This document shows positions 10,594 through 22,219 of a stretch of DNA of 64,000 bases, one piece after another (the first letter of the stretch is position 1; every line of letters begins with the position of its first letter). The notes under the pieces are model-generated. The model was not told the DNA's origin, did no database searches, and saw only the letters and a program-made list of their open reading frames with translations. The stretch comes from Amoebidium appalachense (Eukaryota; Ichthyosporea), in contig CAVNZM010000002.1 of NCBI GenBank assembly GCA_963693365.1, positions 10,602,001 through 10,666,000 on the forward strand, read 5' to 3'. Both the position numbers and the translations under genes were made by a program.

Positions 10594-11929
10594 TCAATAG
10601 CTCTTGTAACTACGGCAATATGCAGCAGAGTGCCCTTGCCGGCCACAAAAGTAACATGCACCAAAGAAGGGGCCAGGGGGGACTTCAAAACCTTGGCGCA
10701 AAGCATAACCGGGAGCCCGGTCATGCTGGGGGGGCCCACCGTGTGCACCACGGCCCCCCCTTCCCCCCTGCCCCCCTCGGCCTCTCTCACCACCATTTCC
10801 ACCCCCTCCCTCTACCCTGCCCACCACCACGAGCAAGATAAGGGGCAAACCTCTCGGTGAACTGCTGCTGTTGTCCTCCACGTCCACCTCGGCCACGACC
10901 GCCGTGTCCACCCCGGTCGCCGCCACGGCCACCTCGGAAGCCGAAGCCCCCTCGGCCAGAAAAGACGGCCTGGGAGAGCTCGGCAACCTGCTTGACCAAC
11001 ATGGTGAGTGCATCTGGCTGTTCACCCTCTTTTTTCTCTTTTTCCCCCTTCTGTCCACTCTCCTTCTTTTTCTTGTCTACTTCCATCACCTCCTTTTTAT
11101 CCCGCTTATTGAACTTCACCTCGTGCATGGCAAGCAAGTGACGTTTAACATGCAACACCACCTCATCTACATCATCATGCTCCCCAAACATGCGTGCAGT
11201 GTCTGTGTTTACAGAGAGAGCCTTACGAGCAAACTCGAATTTTTCCCTATCACTCACGTCACCAGCTAACTCACAAAGGTCCTCAAAGACCCGATATTCC
11301 CTCTCAAAGAATGCACGAGCTTCTACGGGGGACATATCTAGTGTGGGAAAGGTATACTTCCATTCTCTGAGCTGGGCCCGGAAGGTACGGCGCCGGTCGG
11401 CCGTCAGGTATCGGCCGACGAGCCGGGCCGTATACTCGAGCTCGTTTTCCGGCCGTGTGAAGGCCTCGAGCTCCCCGTCCACGTCGTCGGTGCTGTTCTC
11501 GTCCTCGTCGTCGGGGATGAACCGTGCGGCCAGACGTTTCTGGCCGAGTGTCCGGGACACCATCTCGTCCCTCCCCTCGTCGTACTGCTGCTCGTATATA
11601 CGAGCCGTCACCTGGGGGGCCTGCTCGGCCCGGTACGGGTGCTCCTCCATCAGGGTGCATAAGTCGGCCATTGTTTTGTGGTCGATGCACTGTTTGATCA
11701 TTAAGCACGAGGCCGCCACAGTGGGGGCCTTCTTTGTGTCTAACACTAGTGTGGGTGTGTTAGCTAGGAGTGTCCTAAGCCACCTAGGGATTTCCGAGTC
11801 GTGTTTGAGTGTAAAACTGAAAGCTGTGGTCTGTCTAACGTCTAGTGTATGAACCTGTGGTACCTGTGTGTGCAGGGAGCTATCCTCCGCTGCCAATGCG
11901 TAGAACATGTCTACGTTAAACTTAGCCAT
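10594..11929 (-). pseudogene. A1 Gag, frameshifted
   Basis: Starts MAKFNVDMFYAL. It has an acidic middle (DDEDENSTDDVDGE), a charged helix-rich block and a Gly/Arg-rich tail. The frame ends early at 10787; the C-terminal zinc knuckle (CYFCGRQGHSAAYC, C-x2-C-x4-H-x4-C) lies in another frame, ending at 10594. In A3 the same protein is one 446-residue ORF, so A1 carries an indel in its G-rich region. Confidence 0.85.
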
Positions 11930-11967
11930 TGTGTGGTGTGTGCCCTAACTCGTGTGGTTGTGTTTAT

Positions 11968-12007
<40 letters not shown>

Positions 12008-12093
12008 TGTGTTTGAGGTGTAGCAACAGCCCAGAAGGAACTGTCACCGCGTTACCCTAGCGCGAAAAACCGCACTAAAAGAAAGGTGTAGCT
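11930..12093 (-). other. A1 leader with primer-binding region
   Basis: The non-coding leader between the 5' LTR and the Gag ATG contains a T run of about 35 bases on the plus strand. The bases next to the LTR (12085-12093, plus strand GGTGTAGCT) sit where the primer would anneal. There is no TGG-type tRNA 3'-end site. The same 9 bases flank the B LTRs. Confidence 0.55.
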
Positions 12094-12806
12094 TGTCGTA
12101 TCCTAATGTATGTGTACTAGAGACGCGGCACTCTACTAAGTGTACACACACGAAAAGGAACGAACGTGTACAGAAAAACGGTAAAGTTTATTAAGACCAG
12201 GCTCCGACGGGCAAACTTAGATCCGTACGGATTGAGTCTAAGTTACGACTGAGGCCATCAAGGCCGTGCCCTACAAGATCATCATCACCTGGCCCCCTAC
12301 GATGCCACATTCCATTAACATTCCGATCTACTTTTATCGTGCGCCTGCACGAGCTAAGTCGATCTACTCAACTAATATATTTATCCAAGTCTCACCCCTC
12401 ACCCTCCCCCTAGTGGCACCGCAGAGTCTAAATCTACATTTCATACTATCCTCCCCCCCCTCCCTCCCCCCTTTCCTCTACATCTAAATATATAAATACG
12501 TTTGGCAACATATACTATCAAACCTTGCCAATCCTTACAAAAGGGCTTCTGCCCGAACAATGACATTCCTAAGTCCTCCTACGATCTATCCTACACACTA
12601 ATTAGAATTCTATTGGACGGCTGTCCCGGCTGACGTGGTCCAATGCCCTGCGCCGGCAGAGGCAAGATGCACGCAGCTGTACAGCTATCTTGAGGCCCCG
12701 GACTTGATCTTGATGATCTGTGGACCCGGGCCACCCCCCCCCCCCCCCCCCCCGGATCTCGATCGTAGACTTAGGCTAATCTGCTGAGACGGATTAGTAT
12801 ATGTCA
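12094..12806 (-). repeat. A1 5' LTR
   Basis: 713 bases, matching 4446-5164 almost base for base except for C/G run lengths. Confidence 0.92.
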
Positions 12807-13066
12807 TTGTGCCTGGACGCACGACAGCAAGAACCAAAACAACCTGCCACCCCCACGCACACCAACCACACACACACACACACACCACACACACACAACA
12901 ACCCACACCCCCCCTCCCTCCAACCCCGCAAGACCAGGGGGGGGGGGGGATCCGCAAGAAGCCCGCCAGAACATAGCATAAAAGGGGGGAAAAAAAAAGA
13001 TTGCGGATTCATTTTCCTCCTTTGTCTTTTACTTCTTCTTACTTAGTAGTCGCTTGTACAATAGTG
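12807..13066. other. Flank of A1: CA-rich, C-rich sequence
   Basis: Right-hand side of the A1 target site: an ORF continuation to 13046 (see 4417-4445), a CA microsatellite around 12868-12900, a G run near 12940-12950 and pyrimidine-rich sequence. No other feature seen. Confidence 0.4.
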
Positions 13067-13080
13067 AAAGCTACACCCCC

Positions 13081-13512
13081 TAAGGTTGCTGAGGGGCCGT
13101 GTTATATCAAGTGCAGGAGGGGCAGGACAGAGTGATTGCTTATGCTAGTCGTTCATTTAGTAAAAGTGAACGTAGATATAGCAATCCGGAGAGAGAGTCC
13201 CATGCTATCTTTTGGGCAGTCTCACAGGCATGGAGGTATATACTCGCAGGCAGGACGTTTGAGGTCTACACCGACCACAAGCCCTGCCTAGCCATGGCCG
13301 GCACCACTCGTCTGGTCAACGAGAGGATGCAGAAGTGGGCCGCGGCTCTCGGTGAGTTCTCCTATAAATTGTTTTATGCCAAGGGTGAAACAATGGTTGA
13401 CTGTGATGCTCTCTCTCGTGCTGCTTATATTTTGTTTGAAGAAGAGAAGGAGGGGGAGGGGGGGCTAGTGAGAGACGGGGGGGGGGAGGGGGGGGAAGGG
13501 GGGGGAGAGTGA
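13081..13512 (+). pseudogene. A2 RNase H fragment
   Basis: C-terminal RNase H part (VLYQVQEGQDRVIAY, YTDHKPCLAMAG, MVDCDALSRAAY) followed by the Glu/Gly tail and a stop in the G-rich run. RT and the first RNase H Asp are missing. Confidence 0.85.
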
Positions 13513-13531
13513 GCAGAAAGGAATAGAGGCG

Positions 13532-15412
13532 GTGTCTGTTGATGTGTCTTCTTGGGCTCCGGGGTTGCTTGCTTATAAGTGTAGGGGAGGGGGGGGGAGG
13601 TATTTGTCAGTGTCTGAGGTCGGGACCGAGTCTCATGGCTCGGCCCCTGCCTTAGCACCTACGGCTTTGATCTTAGCTCAGGAGGAAGATATGTTGATTG
13701 GTCTGGTTAAGAATTATTTAAAGGGGCCGGCTGATTCGATTAAATTTAAAAATAAAAGGCAGATGATTAAGGTAGCTAAGTTAGCAAAAATGTGTCAGGT
13801 AGAGCAGGATTTTGTTTATCATTGTTCTGGGCCAGACGGACACCGAGTTTGGGTCCCGACGGCACTTGTGCCTGAGGTTTTGCATATGGTGCATGAGCAT
13901 CCCATGGCTGGTCATTTAGGTGTAAATAGGACGTTGCTTCGTGTTAATCGTTCGTATTTTTGGCCGGGTATGAGTAGGGAGGTGAGGGATTATGTGTTGT
14001 CATGCATGCATTGTCAGGAAAGGAATGAGAGTCCCCACTCTCGTTCCCGCCCGTCGTTTATTAGGGATTTTAATGTTCGTATGTTTGAAAGGGTAGCAGT
14101 GGATGTGGTCGGTCCTCTAAATTCTACGGTTGAGGGTAACACTGTTCTTGTTACCGTCACCGATGTGGCCACTCGTTGGGTTGAAGTTTTTCCTCTCCCC
14201 ACTGCTAATGCCGTTTTGTTTGCTCGTATTTTTGTGGACGAAATTTGTCTTAGGTTTGGTTGTCCTCGTGTTTTGTTAACGGATAGGAGTCGTGTGTTTT
14301 TAAATCAGTTGGTGTCGGAGGTGTGTAAAATTTTAAGGGTAGCCCATATCACTACGTCTGCATATCACCCTCAAGCAAATGCCATCTCTGAACGTGTGCA
14401 TGCAGTGTTTCAGAAGTCCTTTGGCAAAATGGTGGATGTGGAGGCTAATGATTGGGATCATATGTCTAGGTTTATTGCTCATTCATATAATTCTACCCCT
14501 CATGCTGTGACTGGTTTTTCTCCGTTTTATTTGGTCTATGGGCAGGAGGCTATTAGTTTGTTAGATACGGCACTTTTGCCGATGGGGGGGGCTGACCGAC
14601 TAACTTATCCCCACTGGACTGAGTTCCGGGAGCAGCTACTAACCCGGGCCCGGGCTGCACGTGATGCAGCTCTGGCCCGTACACAGCAGGCACAGACACG
14701 TGCAGACGTGTCCACACGCCCGTTACGTGAATTTGCCGAGGGTACTTTAGTTTTAATTAGGGATCATACTAGGAAAAAGAGATATAAGCAGGAGCAGGAA
14801 GGTAAGGGTGAAGGTGAAGGTCTTCGTAAGTATGGTAAGAAATGGTTGCCTCTTTTCATTGGCCCGTATAAAATAGTGGCTAGGTTAGGTCCGACGGAAT
14901 ATAAGGTGCAGAGGTTAGATAATGAGAGTGATGTTAGATTTTATAATGTAGATGATATAAAGGAATATTATGATAGGGCCCTTAGGGTTAAACGGCCGGA
15001 GGGCCGTCGAGTGTTAGATGCATTCACCCCCGACTATGACGGGTCGGTGGATGTATCGGAGGCTGCAGTAGATAAAATTATGGACAAAAAGGTTATCGAA
15101 GGTAAGGAAGGTAAGGTAAATTATTATTTAATTCGTTTTGAGGGAGGTTATCAGGAAGATCAGTGGTTGCCTGAGTTTCATTTGGATTGCCCGTTTTCTA
15201 TTCGTGCTTATGAGGCTAGATTAGTGCAGAGGGAGTTGCCTAGTGCTCCCTCTAGGCCGAAGAGAGTTATTCCTCAGTTTAATCGTGGTGTGAAAAAGTC
15301 GGTGGGGGAGGGGGCCGGGGGGGGAGTGATGCAAATACACGTAGACACACGGGGGGGGGGGGGGGGGGGGAGGAGACCGAGGAGGAGTGTGAACGTAGTC
15401 GTAGGAATTTAA
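13532..15412 (+). CDS. A2 integrase with chromodomain
   Basis: The longest unbroken integrase ORF in the window (626 residues), collinear with the A1 integrase: HHCC zinc domain, DD35E core, GPY/F-like stretch, chromodomain, and a Gly/Arg tail altered by a G run. The copy lacks a 5' LTR, so expression would need an outside promoter. Confidence 0.88.
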   Translation: MSVDVSSWAPGLLAYKCRGGGGRYLSVSEVGTESHGSAPALAPTALILAQEEDMLIGLVKNYLKGPADSIKFKNKRQMIKVAKLAKMCQVEQDFVYHCSGPDGHRVWVPTALVPEVLHMVHEHPMAGHLGVNRTLLRVNRSYFWPGMSREVRDYVLSCMHCQERNESPHSRSRPSFIRDFNVRMFERVAVDVVGPLNSTVEGNTVLVTVTDVATRWVEVFPLPTANAVLFARIFVDEICLRFGCPRVLLTDRSRVFLNQLVSEVCKILRVAHITTSAYHPQANAISERVHAVFQKSFGKMVDVEANDWDHMSRFIAHSYNSTPHAVTGFSPFYLVYGQEAISLLDTALLPMGGADRLTYPHWTEFREQLLTRARAARDAALARTQQAQTRADVSTRPLREFAEGTLVLIRDHTRKKRYKQEQEGKGEGEGLRKYGKKWLPLFIGPYKIVARLGPTEYKVQRLDNESDVRFYNVDDIKEYYDRALRVKRPEGRRVLDAFTPDYDGSVDVSEAAVDKIMDKKVIEGKEGKVNYYLIRFEGGYQEDQWLPEFHLDCPFSIRAYEARLVQRELPSAPSRPKRVIPQFNRGVKKSVGEGAGGGVMQIHVDTRGGGGGGRRPRRSVNVVVGI

Positions 15413-15595
15413 TTTATTATCATAGGTGTCTCCGTAGGTATCAAGCTTATGGTGTAGATTAATTTATTATTTTTCTTCGTAATTTATTTAATTTAATTTT
15501 TTTAGGAGACTGATTAGTCTATGTCTTTTTAGGGGGGTGTTAGATGTAATGTGACTGAGGTGGGACTCAGCTTTTCCGGGGGCCGGGGGGGGAGT

Positions 15596-15646
15596 TGACA
15601 TATACTAATCCGTCTCAGCAGATTAGCCGAAGTCTACGATCGAGAT

Positions 15647-15678
<32 letters not shown>

Positions 15679-16279
15679 GGCCCGGGTCCACAGATCATCA
15701 AGATCAAGTCCGGGGCCTCAAGATAGCTGTGCAGCTGCGAGCATCATCTTGCCTCTGCCGGCGCAGGGCAGGACCACGTCAGCTGGGACAGCCGACCAAT
15801 AGAATTCTAATTAGTGTGTAGGATAGATCGTAGGAGGACTTAGGAATGTGATTGTTCGGGCAGAAGCCCTTTTGTAAATATTGGCAAGTTCTGATAGTGT
15901 ATGCTGCCAAACGTATTTATATATTTCGATGACAGAGGAAAGGGGGGAGGGAGGGGGGAGGGAGATAGTATGAAATGTAGAATTAGACTCTGCGGTGCCA
16001 CTAGGGGAAGGGAGAGGGGGTGAGACTTAGATAAATATATTAGTGTGAGCCGATCGACTTAGCTCGTGCAGGCACACGATAAAGTTAGATCGGAATGTAC
16101 GGAATGTGGCATCGTAGGGGGCCAGGTGACTTAGACTCATTTCGTACGGATCTAAGTTTTGCCCGTCGGAGCCTAGTCTGAATAAACTTTACCGTTTTTC
16201 TGTACACGTTCGTTCCTTTTCGTGTGTGTACACTTAGTAGAGTGCCGCGTCTCTAGTACACATATAATAGGATACGACA
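15596..16279 (+). repeat. A2 3' LTR
   Basis: Starts TGACATATAC, ends GGATACGACA. The G run at about 15649-15677 is the longest of the LTR copies. More diverged from the A1 LTR than the two A1 LTRs are from each other. Confidence 0.9.
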
Positions 16280-16335
16280 ACGGGCTTGGTGTGCTCAGTC
16301 CCGATCCCCTCATCAGTCGAGTCATTTTACATTGC

Positions 16336-16347
16336 CACACACACACA

Positions 16348-16421
<74 letters not shown>

Positions 16422-16430
16422 CATATCCCA

Positions 16431-16499
<69 letters not shown>

Positions 16500-16520
16500 C
16501 ATATAAATATATTTAACACG
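16336..16520. repeat. CA/TA microsatellites
   Basis: Two long (CA)n blocks (about 16336-16407 and 16434-16487), each followed by a short (TA)n block. Long His/Thr or Cys/Val reading frames here are products of the repeat, not genes. Confidence 0.95.
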
Positions 16521-16539
16521 GTATATATATGTATTATAT

Positions 16540-17300
16540 ACACATACCACGTGGCTTCCTCCAGTTCCCATCAGCAATGACATCGACTGGGCAGTGTGTA
16601 CCCGGGTGCGCCGTAGGGTGTGCCGAGCCATGGCCCTTGCAGGCGCAGTTGTTGCGCACAAGTTCCAAAACACGCTGCTGCTCGGCCTTCATTATCACCA
16701 TAAAAGAAGCCCATATCAACTTGGTAATAAGATCCCATGTTTTTTTTCCGATGGGCTGTTGGCCGGTAATAATTTATTACAGTCGATGGTCTCCCCAATT
16801 GCCACCTGCAAATAGGTGGTATGAGTATTTGGTATTGCACGTTCCCCTTTTCCACCTTTATTACGCATAATGTAATGTACATGTTATTGCTATGATTGTG
16901 AAAGTGTGTATTTTTTCTTCGCGATGAGGTGGGGGTGGGTATGTATGTATGTATATATACATATGTTTTTTTTTTATTCTATCAAGAACATGGTGGAAGC
17001 TCGGAGGGAGGGAGAGAGGAGGAGGAGGAGGAGGAGGGGGGGGGGGGGGGGGGGGTAGCGACCTGTGTAAATATTTGCCAGCGCCAAACGACGATTGATG
17101 TCCAGACTACCGTCTTCCAAACGAACAGTAGTATCCCAAACCGTGATATGTGGGCACGCGCACTGAAAATAAAACTGACGTTGCCGCGAATCAAAACCCG
17201 TGTGGTGGTATTTAGTATTGCACTCTGCGCATAACATATTGCTGACATAGCCTACAAAGGTGTCTACATGTTGGAGAATATACATCGGCCGCGGTGATTT
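16540..17300 (-). pseudogene. Mutator/Kolobok-type transposase remnant
   Basis: Pieces on the minus strand resemble the Mutator-like transposase domain of multi-exon protist and animal elements: a CxxC segment (CAECNTKYHHTG...FQCACPH) with INRRLALANIYTGR near 17240-17050, then KKTWDLITK (about 16750) and EQQRVLELVRNNC (about 16690), and [12 protein letters not shown] near 16575, which fits the first catalytic Asp block (DG-W). A G run at 17036-17055 and frame changes separate them, so exons or decay are possible. The rest of the catalytic domain is not visible. This is family recognition from memory of motifs, not a search. Confidence 0.4.
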
Positions 17301-17318
17301 ACCAACATGCCCAGTGTG

Positions 17319-17721
17319 CCTTCTTGGGCTCCGGGGTTGCTTGCTTATAAGTGTCGAGCAGGGGGCGGGGAGGTATTTGGTCGGTGTCTGAGGTCGGGAC
17401 CGAGTTTCATGGCTCGGCCCCTGCCTTAGCACCTACGGCTTTGATCTTAGCTCAGGAAGAAGATGTGTTGATTGGTCTGGTTAAGAATCATTTAAAGGGG
17501 TCGGTTGATTCGATTAAATTTAAAAATAAAAGGCAGATGATTAAGGTAGCTAAGTTTGCAAAAATGTGTCAGGTAGAGCAGGATTTAGTTTATCATTGTT
17601 CTGGGCCAGAGAGACACCGAGTTTGGGTCCCGACGGCACTTGTGCCCGAGGTTTTGCATATGGTGCATGAGCATCCCATGGCTGGTCATTTAGGTGTAAA
17701 TAGGACTTTGCTTCGTGTTAA
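17319..17721 (+). pseudogene. Family A integrase N-terminal fragment
   Basis: Plus-strand piece matching residues about 8-140 of the A integrase (GLLAYKC region to TLLRVN), ending abruptly before the CxxC half of the zinc domain. No LTR adjoins it directly. Confidence 0.85.
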
Positions 17722-18372
17722 CCTGTAGAAGTAGCCTATATCTGGCTGACCATTATAACGATGAATTGGTCACTGGCCACGCATCGAGACTGTACACGTG
17801 CATGCTATACATTCTAGGTGGTATCGTTTGCATGCCCGAAAAACACAAATACACACCAATTTATTTAAACGATATGCATCATTCAAGAATGTGTATGTAC
17901 TATTATTGAATCACATGATGCCAAAACACGTGCACAACACTTTGGATTACACAGCAAAGCCAAAAAACGGCGAAAACTACTCTGTGTAGACGCAAATCAA
18001 GCTACAGCCTGGACTGCTGTCTAGCTCGAAGTGCTAGTGCAAAGGCCGTGTGGGCCTTTTTACAGCAGCTTAGACGCAGATTTACTGTGCCGTCATGACG
18101 GGAGAACGTTGATTGGCTTCTGGGCCCAGCCCATGCCAACTCACCGTTTAGTGCCCTCCTCTGTGCCAGTACAGATGGAAACGCACTGCATATTCACAGT
18201 GTACAAACAAACAACGGTACCGAACATACTATGCTACTACCTAATACTACTACAATCAGCTAGGCTTTGTCATTGGGCCGTTGTGTCTCTGGGTACATGT
18301 GCTACTCACTTTCCATACTTGTGCAAAGTAATAACACAAAGTTTGTCTGCCATCCTCCCGGGGATGAGTTTC
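17722..18372. other. Unassigned sequence
   Basis: About 650 bases between two family A fragments. No gene, repeat or element end recognised. Confidence 0.5.
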
Positions 18373-18556
18373 TGACATATACTAATCCGTCTCAGCAGAT
18401 CATCCTAAGTCAACGATCAAGATCGGGGGGGGGGGGGGGGGGGGGGGGTCCACAGATCATCAAGATCAAGTCCGGGACCTCAAGATCAGCTGCACAGCTG
18501 CGGGCATCGTGTCTCTGCCGGCGCAGGGCAGGACCACGTCAGCTGGAGCAGCCGAC
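18373..18556 (+). repeat. Family A LTR head fragment
   Basis: First about 184 bases of a plus-strand A LTR, from TGACATATAC to GCAGCCGAC, including a G run. It is of the diverged subfamily also seen at 32520-32583. It is cut where the opposite-strand LTR at 18557 starts. Confidence 0.85.
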
Positions 18557-18741
18557 TGTCGTATCCTAACGTGTATGTATTAAGAGATGCGGCACTCTTC
18601 TAAGTGTACACACACGGAAAGGAACGAACGTGTACGAAAAGAACGGCAAAGTTTATTCTAGGCCAGGCTCCGACGGGCAACCTGAGATCCAAAGTTTAAC
18701 GGAATCAAGCTAAGTCACAACTGCGGCCATCAAGGCCGTGC

Positions 18742-18952
18742 TGCGACATCGAAATGTGATGGGAATATGAATTTGAACACGGATGAAAGTCGGATGGGGG
18801 ACGGATGGTCACAGCTTTCGTTGACAAGAAATATGTTTTGGACAAGGAAAAGACTGAGGACGCCAGGTCGCGGAAGCCCCATTTCCATCGTGATGTTTAT
18901 TGATCTGGGGGGCTTCCGTGTCTGGGGTGACTCGATGTATATCTACGTCACA
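18742..18952 (-). repeat. E 3' LTR (uninterrupted)
   Basis: Intact copy; shows GGATGGTCACAG where D interrupts the other copy, so it serves as the empty-site reference for D. Confidence 0.8.
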
Positions 18953-19432
18953 TGTTAAGCGCACAAGAGAAGGATAGTGTGTGTCCTCACACATGGATAA
19001 GGCTAGTACGTGGTGCAAACATAATAAGCATGTGGATGCCGCATACTAGAGGTAGGGGGGCGTCACAGTGTATATGTCAGGGACAGGCAAACCTCCAAGC
19101 CATCCCCTAACCACACGTGGGCGGGCTGCAGTGCCTCTGAGGATGACCTCACGTGGGTACAAAACATAAAAGCAAAACATGTAAGCAGAGGCGAGCAAGA
19201 GCGAGAAGCAGACATAGATCTTCCGGATGTACATGTTGAAATATATCGTGATTGGGTATATACACGTAGTTTGCGCAAACGACGGCTGTTCAGACTGAAG
19301 GAAAACACACGGCTCTAGTGATCGTCAGGTAGTGATCTTAACCACCGTGTGGGCACAAGCAAAGTCCGAGACTCACACCCTCCGGCAAACGTGTGCTGGG
19401 CTTAGTGTCTGGCCGGCACCCATTATGCGGGA
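18953..19432. other. E interior, left part
   Basis: Non-coding interior of E up to the A3 insertion. No ORF or strong polypurine tract recognised. Confidence 0.55.
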
Positions 19433-20143
19433 TGTCGTAACCTATTGTGTATGTACTAGAGACGCGGCACTCTACTAAGTGTACACACACGAAAAGGAAC
19501 GAACGTGTACGGAAAAACGGTAAAGTTTATTCAGACCAGGCTCCGACGGGCAAACTTAGATCCGTACGGAATGAGACTAAGTTACAACTGAGGCCATCAA
19601 GGCCGTGCCCTCAAAGATCATCATCACCTGGCCCCCCTACGATGCCACATTCCAAACATTCCGATCTACTTTATCGTGCGCCTGCACGAGCTAAGTCGAT
19701 CTACTCAAACCAATATATTTATCCATGTCTCACCCCTCACCCCTCCCCCTAGTGGCACCGCAGAGTCTAAATCTACATTTCATACTATCCTCCCCCCCCC
19801 CCCTCCCCCCTTTCCTCTACCTCTAAATATATAAATACGTTTGGCAACATACACTATCAAACCTTGCCAATACTTACAAAAGGGCTTCTGCCCGAACAAT
19901 CACATTCCTAAGTCCTCCTACGATCTATCCTACACACTAATTAGAATTCTATTGGTCGGCTGCCCCGGCTGACGTGGTCCTGCCCTGCGCCGGCAGAGGC
20001 AAGATGCACGCAGCTGTACAGCTATCTTGAGGCCCCGGACTTGATCTTGATGATCTGTGGACCCGGGCCAAATCCCCCCCCCCCCCCCCCCGATCTCGAT
20101 TGTAGACTTAGGCTGATCTGCTGAGACGGATTAGTATATGTCA
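19433..20143 (-). repeat. A3 3' LTR
   Basis: 711 bases; nearly identical to 27079-27801, differing mainly in C-run lengths. Confidence 0.93.
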
Positions 20144-20301
20144 ACTCCCCCCCCGGCCCCCGGAAAAGCTGAGTCCCACCTCAGTCACGTTACATCTAAC
20201 ACCCCCTAAAAAGACATAGACTAATCAGTCTCCTAAAAGAAATGAAATTAAATAAATTACGAAGAAAAATAATAAATTAATCTACACCATAAGCTTGATA
20301 C

Positions 20302-22214
20302 CTACGGAGACAAATTATGATAATAAATTAAATTCCTACGACTACGTTCACACTCCTCCTCGGTCTCCTCCCCCCCTCCCCCCTCCCCCCGTGTGTCTAC
20401 GTGTATTTGCATCACTCCCCCCCCGGCCCCCTCCCCCACCGACTTTTTCACACCACGATTAAACTGAGGAATAACTCTCTTTGGCCTAGAGGGAGCACTA
20501 GGCAACTCCCTCTGCACTAATCTAGCCTCATAAGCACGAATAGAAAACGGGCAATCCAAATGAAACTCAGGCAACCACTGATCTTCCTGATAACCTCCCT
20601 CAAAACGAATTAAATAATAATTTACCTTACCTTCCTTACCTTCGATAACCTTTTTGTCCATAATTTTATCTACTGCAGCCTCCGATACATCCACCGACCC
20701 GTCATAGTCGGGGGTGAATGCATCTAACACTCGACGGCCCTCCGGCCGTTTAACCCTAAGGGCCCTATCATAATATTCCTTTATATCATCTACATTATAA
20801 AATCTAACATCACTCTCATTATCTAACCTCTGCACCTTATATTCCGTCGGACCTAACCTAGCCACTATTCTATACGGGCCAATGAAAAGAGGCAACCATT
20901 TCTTACCATACTTACGAAGACCTTCCAGTCCCCTTCACCCTTACCTTCCTGCTCCTGCTTATATCTCTTTTTCCTAGTATGATCCCTAAGTAAAACTAAA
21001 GTACCCTCGGCAAATTCACGTAACGGACGTGTGGACACGTCTGCACGTGTCTGTGCCTGCTGTGTACGGGCCAGAGCTGCATCACGTGCAGCCCGGGCCC
21101 GGGTTAGTAGCTGCTCCCGGAACTCAGTCCAGTGGGGATAAGTTAGTCGGTCAGCCCCCCCCATCGGCAAAAGTGCCGTATCTAACAAACTAATAGCCTC
21201 CTGCCCATAGACCAAATAAAACGGAGAAAAACCAGTCACAGCATGAGGGGTAGAATTATATGAATGAGCAATAAACCTAGACATATGATCCCAATCATTA
21301 GCCTCCACATCCACCATTTTGCCAAAGGACTTCTGAAACACTGCATGCACACCTTCAGAGATGGCATTTGCTTGAGGGTGATATGCAGACGTAGTGATAT
21401 GAGCTACCCTTAAAATTTTACACACCTCCGACACCAACTGATTTAAAAACACACGACTCCTATCCGTTAACAAAACACGAGGACAACCAAACCTAAGACA
21501 AATTTCATCCACAAAAGTACGAGCAAACAAAACGGCATTAGCAGTGGGGAGAGGAAAAACTTCAACCCAACGAATGGCCACATCGGTGACGGTAACAAGA
21601 ACAGTGTTACCCTCAACCGTAGAATTAAAAGGACCGACCACATCCACTGCTACCCTTTCAAACATACGAACATTAAAATCCCTAATAGACGACGGGCGGG
21701 AACGAGAGTGGGGACTCTCATTCCTTTCCTGACAATGCATGCATGACAACACATAATCCCTCACCTCCCTACTCATACCCGGCCAAAAATACGAACGATT
21801 AACACGAAGCAACGTCCTAATTACACCTAAATGACCAGCCATGGGATGCTCATGCACCATATGCAAAACCTCAGGCACAAGTGCCGTCGGGACCCAAACT
21901 CGGTGTCCGTCTGGCCCAGAACAATGATAAACTAAATCCTGCTCTACCTGACACATTTTTGCTAACTTAGCTACCTTAATCATCTGCCTTTTATTTTTAA
22001 ATTTAATCGAATCAACCGGCCCCTTTAAATAATTCTTAACCAGACCAATCAACACATCTTCCTCCTGAGCTAAGATCAAAGCCGTAGGTGCTAAGGCAGG
22101 GGCCGAGCCATGAGACTCGGTCCCGACCTCAGACACTGACAAATACCTCCCGCCCCCTCCCCTACACTTATAAGCAAGCAACCCCGGAACCCAAGAAGAC
22201 ACATCAACAGACAC
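20302..22214 (-). pseudogene. A3 integrase with chromodomain, frameshifted
   Basis: The N-terminal 449-residue frame (20865-22214) holds the HHCC zinc domain and DD35E core. An insertion near 20925, in the Lys/Glu/Gly-rich linker, shifts the frame. The GPY/F-like part and chromodomain continue in the 20302-20895 frame. Confidence 0.88.
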
Positions 22215-22219
22215 AGCAT

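Larger units (their letters stand above)
4446..12806 (-). mobile_element. Element A1: two-LTR Ty3/gypsy chromovirus
   Basis: Near-identical LTRs at 4446-5164 and 12094-12806 flank gag, protease, RT, RNase H and integrase with a C-terminal chromodomain, all on the minus strand, in Metaviridae order. LTRs begin TG and end CA in coding orientation. The flanking five bases are TTGTT on the left and TTGTG on the right, a target-site duplication with one mismatch. Gag and Pol each carry a frameshift in a homopolymer, so this copy is probably not autonomous now. The close LTR match points to recent insertion. Confidence 0.93.
13067..16279 (+). mobile_element. Element A2: 5'-truncated chromovirus copy
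   Basis: Plus-strand copy of family A beginning inside RNase H (about 13078) and ending with a full 3' LTR (15596-16279). RNase H remnant 13081-13512, integrase 13532-15412, then the AT-rich tail, polypurine tract and LTR. It has no 5' LTR, gag or RT. The 12 bases before the truncation point (AGCTACACCCCC at 13068-13079) equal the primer-site sequence of family B. Confidence 0.88.

Noticed and set aside
16222-16580. Long His/Thr and Cys/Val reading frames
   Set aside because: They are translations of CA/TG microsatellites and have no codon or motif support.
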